A model generated the notes under the pieces. It was not told the DNA's origin. It saw only the letters and a program-made list of their open reading frames with translations, and ran no database searches. A stretch of 10,381 nt of DNA, from the NCBI GenBank assembly GCA_003500955.1, contig DNQP01000085.1, positions 1 through 10,381 of the forward strand, written 5' to 3'. A program made the position numbers and the translations under genes. Positions 6,901 to 10,381 of the stretch are shown here, in pieces (within the stretch, counting starts at the first letter, position 1; each line of letters starts with the position of its first letter). Source of the stretch: Curvibacter sp. Lineage in GTDB: Bacteria; Pseudomonadota; Gammaproteobacteria; Burkholderiales; Burkholderiaceae_C.

Positions 6901-6932
6901 CGGCCCAACTTTCGTTGGGCCGCCTTTGTTTT
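6901..6932 (+). terminator. Terminator-like hairpin in the argD leader (possible attenuator or 5' stabiliser)
   Basis: CGGCCCAAC (6901-6909) pairs perfectly with GTTGGGCCG (6914-6922) around a TTTC loop, and is followed by a T-rich run, CCTTTGTTTT (6923-6932). It sits between the proposed argD -10 box and the argD ribosome-binding site GGAG (6942-6945). The shape is that of an intrinsic terminator, but it precedes the gene. It could end upstream transcripts, attenuate argD, or protect the mRNA 5' end. Confidence 0.6.
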
Positions 6933-6954
6933 CAGACCCCCGGAGTGTGTAGCC

Positions 6955-8166
6955 ATGAACGCCCCTGCCGTCAAGCCAGCCGCCGCTGCTTCCCCGCACG
7001 TGATGAACACCTACGGCCGCGTGCCGATCGCGCTGTCGCACGGTGAGGGCAGCCGCGTCTGGGACATCAACGGCAAGGAATACCTCGACGCGCTGGCAGG
7101 CATTGCCGTCAACACGCTGGGCCACAAGCACCCCAAGCTGGTGCCGGCGCTGCAGGACCAGATCGCGAAGCTGATCCACACCTCCAACTACTACCACGTG
7201 CCCCTGCAGGAGGAACTGGCGAAGAAGCTGGTCGAGATCTCGGGCATGAGCAACGTCTTTTTCTGCAACACCGGCCTGGAGGCCAACGAGGCCGTGCTCA
7301 AGCTGGCGCGCAAGTACGGCCATGACAAGGGCATCCAGAACCCGCAGATCGTGGTCTACGAGCGCGCCTTCCACGGCCGTTCCATCGCCACCCTCAGCGC
7401 CACGGGCAACGAGAAGATCCAGAAGGGCTTTGGCCCGCTGGTGCCGGGCTTCATCCGCGTGCCGCTGAACGACATCGAGGCGCTGAAGAAGGCCACGGCC
7501 AACAACCCCGATGTGGTGGCGGTGTTCTTCGAGACCATCCAGGGCGAAGGGGGCATCAATCCCATGCGCAACGACTACCTGCGCGATGTGCGCGCATTCT
7601 GCACCGAGCGCGACTGGCTGCTGTGCATCGACGAAGTGCAAAGCGGCATGGGCCGCACCGGCAAGTGGTTCGCCCACCAGTGGGCCGGCATCGTGCCCGA
7701 CGTGATGGCCCTGGCCAAGGGCCTGGGCTCGGGCGTGCCCATCGGCGCGGTCGTGGCTGGTCCGAAAGCCGCCAACATCTTCCAGCCGGGCAACCACGGC
7801 ACCACCTTCGGCGGCAATCCGCTGGCCATGCGTGCCGGCGTCGAGACCCTGCGCATCATGGAAGAGGATGGCTTGCTGCAGCACGCCGAGCGGATGGGCC
7901 AGTACCTGGCTGGCAAGCTGTGCGACGCGCTGGGCAGCCACCCTGGCGTGAAAGAGATCCGCGGCCACGGCCTGATGATCGGCATCGAACTGGCCAAGCC
8001 CTGTAGCGTGCTGATCGGGCGTGCGGCCGAGGCCGGCCTGCTGATCAGCGTGACCGCCGACAGCGTGATCCGCCTGCTGCCGCCGCTGATCATCAACCAG
8101 GCCGAGATCGACGAGCTGCTGGCCCGCCTGTTGCCCCTGGTGCGCGACTTCCTGGCCGAAGCCTGA
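6955..8166 (+). CDS. argD: Acetylornithine aminotransferase
   Basis: A 403-aa class III PLP-dependent aminotransferase, in the normal size range for ArgD. It converts N-acetylglutamate semialdehyde to N-acetylornithine with glutamate as amino donor, in the cytosol; some family members also serve lysine synthesis. The PLP lysine is K255 in LAKGLGSGVPIGA (253-265), the ring-binding aspartate is D226 in CIDEVQSGMGRTG (224-236), and the glycine-rich phosphate site is FFCNTGLEANEA (102-113). Other blocks are ERAFHGRS (136-143), ETIQGEGG (193-200) and HGTTFGGNPL (281-290). The start at 6955 is backed by GGAG at 6942-6945, nine bases away. A later Met (17) fits the conserved core but has no ribosome-binding site. 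argF follows after ten bases, which fixes the arginine assignment over other class III enzymes. Confidence 0.94.
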   Translation: MNAPAVKPAAAASPHVMNTYGRVPIALSHGEGSRVWDINGKEYLDALAGIAVNTLGHKHPKLVPALQDQIAKLIHTSNYYHVPLQEELAKKLVEISGMSNVFFCNTGLEANEAVLKLARKYGHDKGIQNPQIVVYERAFHGRSIATLSATGNEKIQKGFGPLVPGFIRVPLNDIEALKKATANNPDVVAVFFETIQGEGGINPMRNDYLRDVRAFCTERDWLLCIDEVQSGMGRTGKWFAHQWAGIVPDVMALAKGLGSGVPIGAVVAGPKAANIFQPGNHGTTFGGNPLAMRAGVETLRIMEEDGLLQHAERMGQYLAGKLCDALGSHPGVKEIRGHGLMIGIELAKPCSVLIGRAAEAGLLISVTADSVIRLLPPLIINQAEIDELLARLLPLVRDFLAEA

Positions 8167-8176
8167 GGATGCACCG

Positions 8177-9097
8177 ATGACCCAGGCCCTCAAGCACTAT
8201 CTGCAGTTCACCGACCTCACAGCCGCCGAGTACGCCTACCTGTTCGAGCGTACCGCGCTGATCAAGAAGAAGTTCAAGGCCTACGAGAAGCACCAGCCCC
8301 TGGTGGACCGCACCCTGGCCATGATTTTCGAGAAGGCCTCCACGCGCACGCGCGTGAGCTTCGAAGCCGGCATGTACCAGCTCGGCGGCAGCGTGGTGCA
8401 CCTGACCACGGGTGACAGCCAGCTGGGCCGCGCCGAACCGATCGAGGACAGCGCGCGCGTGATCAGCCGCATGGTGGACCTGGTCATGATCCGCACCTAC
8501 GGCCAGGACAAGATCGAGCGCTTTGCCGAGTATTCGCGCGTACCGGTCATCAACGGCCTGACCAACGAGTACCACCCCTGCCAGATCCTGGCCGACATCT
8601 ACACCTACATCGAGCACCGCGGCTCGATCGCGGGCAAGGTCGTGGCCTGGGTGGGCGACGGCAACAACATGGCCAACACCTGGCTGCAGGCGGCCGAGCT
8701 GCTGGGCTTCACCGTGCACGTGAGCACGCCCAGCGGCTACGAGATCGACCCGGCCGTCGCGGGCGTGAACAGCACCTGCTACAAGGTCTTCAAGGACCCG
8801 ATGCAGGCCTGCGCCGGTGCCGATCTGGTCACCACCGACGTCTGGACCAGCATGGGCTACGAGGCCGAGAACGAGGCGCGGAAGAAGGCCTTCGCCGACT
8901 GGTGCGTGGACGCCGAGATGATGCGTACGGCCAAGGCCGACGCCCTCTTCATGCACTGCCTGCCCGCGCACCGCGGCGAAGAGGTCGAGGCCGAGGTCAT
9001 CGACGGCCCGCAATCCGTGGTGTGGGACGAGGCAGAAAACAGATTGCACGTGCAAAAGGCACTCATGGAGTACCTTTTGCTCGGCCGCATGGCATGA
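8177..9097 (+). CDS. argF: Ornithine carbamoyltransferase
   Basis: A 306-aa cytosolic enzyme joining carbamoyl phosphate and ornithine to make citrulline, the sixth step of arginine synthesis; it normally works as a trimer. All signature motifs are present: the carbamoyl-phosphate loop STRTR (55-59), HPCQ (133-136), the ornithine-binding DVWTSMG (221-227) with the SMG loop, and HCLPA (260-264) with the reactive cysteine C261. Length is in the normal anabolic OTC range (300-335 aa). The start is supported by TGAGGA (8164-8169), a Shine-Dalgarno that overlaps the argD stop codon. The ten-base gap therefore implies one transcript with coupled translation. A large inverted repeat spans its stop codon (9085-9109). 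The anabolic role is preferred over a catabolic arcB because it is linked to argD and no arcA or arcC is present here. Confidence 0.96.
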   Translation: MTQALKHYLQFTDLTAAEYAYLFERTALIKKKFKAYEKHQPLVDRTLAMIFEKASTRTRVSFEAGMYQLGGSVVHLTTGDSQLGRAEPIEDSARVISRMVDLVMIRTYGQDKIERFAEYSRVPVINGLTNEYHPCQILADIYTYIEHRGSIAGKVVAWVGDGNNMANTWLQAAELLGFTVHVSTPSGYEIDPAVAGVNSTCYKVFKDPMQACAGADLVTTDVWTSMGYEAENEARKKAFADWCVDAEMMRTAKADALFMHCLPAHRGEEVEAEVIDGPQSVVWDEAENRLHVQKALMEYLLLGRMA

Positions 9098-9125
9098 CAT
9101 GCCATGTGGTGGCCCGTCAGGGCCA
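9085..9125 (+). terminator. Tandem inverted repeats at the argF stop codon
   Basis: CCGCATGGCATG (9085-9096) and CATGCCATGTGG (9098-9109) are inverted around a single A (9097), with one G-T pair in twelve. The stop codon lies at the centre. A second repeat follows at once: TGGCCC (9110-9115), a GTCA loop, and GGGCCA (9120-9125). As RNA these give a hairpin of about 10 bp followed by one of 6 bp. No T-tract follows, so Rho-independent termination is doubtful. mRNA 3' protection or a protein-binding site are alternatives. Confidence 0.45.
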
Positions 9126-9212
9126 GCGAGCTGTTTCGGCGCAGGCTAACTTCGCGCCAGCGACGTCAAGCGCAGCGGCCGCAGCCAAAACCGTTCATGT
9201 ATCAGTATCAAT

Positions 9213-9521
9213 ATGACCGCCTGCATCAGCTGCGGCGCCTGCTGTTCCTGGTGCCGCGTCGATTTTTCCGCCTACGAACTTGAAGGCAACGGCGGCCATG
9301 TGCCCGTGGGCCTGACGGTCGAGGTCAACGGCAATACCGCGCGCATGCGTGGCACCGACCACTGGCCCCCGCGCTGCGCTGCCCTCACGGGCAAGCTCGG
9401 CGAAAAGGTGGCCTGCGGCATCTACGAATGGCGCCCCTCGCCCTGCCGCGAATTTGAGGAAGGCAGCGAGGCCTGTCACCGCGCCCGCGCCAAGGTCGGC
9501 CTGCCCCCGCTGGAAGCCTGA
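9213..9521 (+). CDS. YkgJ family cysteine-cluster protein
   Basis: A 102-aa protein with nine cysteines, of the YkgJ/CxxCxxCC group (PF03692-type). This group probably binds zinc or an Fe-S cluster; its function is not established. The N-terminal cluster is C4-x2-C7-x2-C10-C11-x2-C14. Later cysteines are C55 (PPRCAAL), C68 in CGIYEWRPSPCREF with C78, and C88. The C-I/G-Y-x-x-R-P-x-x-C-R-x-F block is diagnostic of the family. No signal or membrane segment is seen. The ATG at 9213 is chosen because the cysteine cluster begins at residue 4, as in relatives. There is no Shine-Dalgarno, and a GTATCA-GTATCA direct repeat (9199-9210) lies just upstream. It sits 115 bases after argF, on the same strand, and may be read from the arg transcript. 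It is convergent with the monooxygenase, with three bases between stops. Confidence 0.87.
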   Translation: MTACISCGACCSWCRVDFSAYELEGNGGHVPVGLTVEVNGNTARMRGTDHWPPRCAALTGKLGEKVACGIYEWRPSPCREFEEGSEACHRARAKVGLPPLEA

Positions 9522-9524
9522 GCT

Positions 9525-10381
9525 TCAGGGCCCCTGGTACAGCCAGGGCACATCGAGCAGGCGCTCGCCCAGCAGGCGCAGCGAGGTATCGCGCGCCCAG
9601 GCCATGGGGCCCTCCATATGGAAGATCTGGCCATTGCGGATCGAACGCGCCTGCACCCGCGCATTACGCTGCCAGCGGTTGAGGGCGTAACGCCGCAACA
9701 GCGTGGGCACATCCAGCACGCCATCCACCAACGCCACCTGGCGCCCCAGTTCGGCCGCATCCTCGATGGCCATGCCTGCGCCCTGGGCCAGATAAGGACG
9801 CATGGGATGGGCCGCATCGCCCAGCACGGCCACATGGCCGCGCGCCATCTGCTCGGCCGAACGCAGAGGCGGGCGATCGCACAGCACCCAGAGGCGCCAG
9901 GACGGAACGGCCCCGATGAAATCGCGCAATTCGGTGCAGGTACGGGCCAGCGCAGCCTGCAGATCGGCCGCATTGGCCCCATGGTCCCAGTCCTCCAGAC
10001 CGCCCTGCACATGACCGTGCACGATGGCCACGACGTTGAGCCACTCGCCGCCGCGCACGGGGTAAGCCACCACATGCAGCCTGGGGCCGAGCCAGGCCGT
10101 GACCTGCTGGCTGCGCACGGCCGCCGGCAAGTCGGCCTGACGTACAAGCGCGCGGTAGGCCAGATGCCCGGCCACGCGCGGCGGGCCGTCATTGAGCAAC
10201 TGCTGGCGGATCCCGCTCCAAAGGCCATCGGCCGCGATCAGCGCATCACCCTCGACGTCCAGGCCATCGCTCAGCTTCAGGCCGACGGCGCCATGGGTCT
10301 CGACATAGCGATGCACCGTCTTGCCGGTGTGCAGCCAGACGGCCTCACGCTGCTGCAGGGCCTGCAGCAGCAGTTGCTGCA
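9525..10381 (-). CDS. FAD-dependent monooxygenase (salicylate/3-hydroxybenzoate hydroxylase-like), N-terminus cut by window edge
   Basis: The last 285 residues of a group A flavoprotein monooxygenase; the frame is open to the right edge. These enzymes use FAD, NAD(P)H and O2 to hydroxylate aromatic or related rings in the cytosol. The visible landmarks are ALIAADGLWSGIR (the DG motif, about bases 10205-10245) and GDAAHPMRPYLAQGAGMAIEDA (about 9755-9821). The second is the FAD ribityl-binding motif typical of salicylate 1-hydroxylase, 3-hydroxybenzoate 6-hydroxylase and 6-hydroxynicotinate 3-monooxygenase. The N-terminal GxGxxG dinucleotide fold, about 100-120 residues, is outside the window. 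The substrate cannot be told from this part. A GTG at 10316 is in frame but lies inside the conserved protein, so it is not the true start. It is convergent with the cysteine-cluster gene, and no catabolic neighbours are visible to suggest a pathway. Confidence 0.88.
   Translation of the reverse strand, partial: QQLLLQALQQREAVWLHTGKTVHRYVETHGAVGLKLSDGLDVEGDALIAADGLWSGIRQQLLNDGPPRVAGHLAYRALVRQADLPAAVRSQQVTAWLGPRLHVVAYPVRGGEWLNVVAIVHGHVQGGLEDWDHGANAADLQAALARTCTELRDFIGAVPSWRLWVLCDRPPLRSAEQMARGHVAVLGDAAHPMRPYLAQGAGMAIEDAAELGRQVALVDGVLDVPTLLRRYALNRWQRNARVQARSIRNGQIFHMEGPMAWARDTSLRLLGERLLDVPWLYQGP

Noticed and set aside
6865..8193. A 442-codon minus-strand frame opposite argD
   Set aside because: It is antisense to a full-length enzyme with all its catalytic residues, and its own product shows no recognisable domain.
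8093..9100. A 335-codon minus-strand frame opposite argF
   Set aside because: It is a shadow of argF, with no family likeness or ribosome-binding site.
1..10381. CRISPR arrays, insertion sequences, tRNA genes, toxin-antitoxin or defence genes
   Set aside because: No regularly spaced repeats, transposase motifs, tRNA-like folds or defence domains were seen. The orphan ParA has no ParB, relaxase or replication gene beside it that would indicate a plasmid or integrated element.

Overview
The window is GC-rich and reads as core chromosome of a betaproteobacterium. It probably belongs to the order Burkholderiales and plausibly to the family Comamonadaceae. The pointers are the long bS20 (98 aa), the divergent murJ/rpsT pair, a DUF3579 gene next to argD, argD directly followed by argF, and purM divergent from an AI-2E/PerM-type transporter. 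This placement rests on remembered gene order and protein likeness, not on a database search.

Layout from left to right. (1) 1-1027, minus: AI-2E family transporter, C-terminus cut by the left edge. (2) 1122-2165, plus: purM. (3) 2335-3369, plus: an orphan ParA-type ATPase with a long Ala/Pro-rich tail. (4) 3446-4297, minus: SirB1/transglutaminase-like protein with a TPR-like C-terminus, two bases downstream of (5) murJ, 4300-5871, minus. (6) 5989-6285, plus: rpsT, ending in a strong UUCG hairpin terminator that also faces (7) a DUF3579 gene, 6402-6716, minus. (8) 6955-8166 and (9) 8177-9097, plus: argD and argF, a tightly spaced arginine-biosynthesis pair. (10) 9213-9521, plus: a small YkgJ-like cysteine-cluster protein. 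(11) 9525-10381, minus: an FAD-dependent aromatic-ring monooxygenase, N-terminus cut by the right edge.

The genes fall into separate housekeeping jobs: purine synthesis (PurM), peptidoglycan precursor export (MurJ), translation (bS20) and arginine synthesis (ArgD then ArgF). Less understood companions sit between them. No gene-free stretch exceeds about 240 bases. I see no mobile element, CRISPR array, tRNA or rRNA.

I do not see a clearly new multi-gene system here. The parts most worth a second look are small. They are the repeated S-P-R-L-L-type motifs in the tail of the orphan ParA, the terminator-like hairpin at the predicted 5' end of the argD mRNA, and the 12-bp perfect palindrome between DUF3579 and argD. 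The near-perfect inverted repeat over the argF stop codon also belongs on that list.
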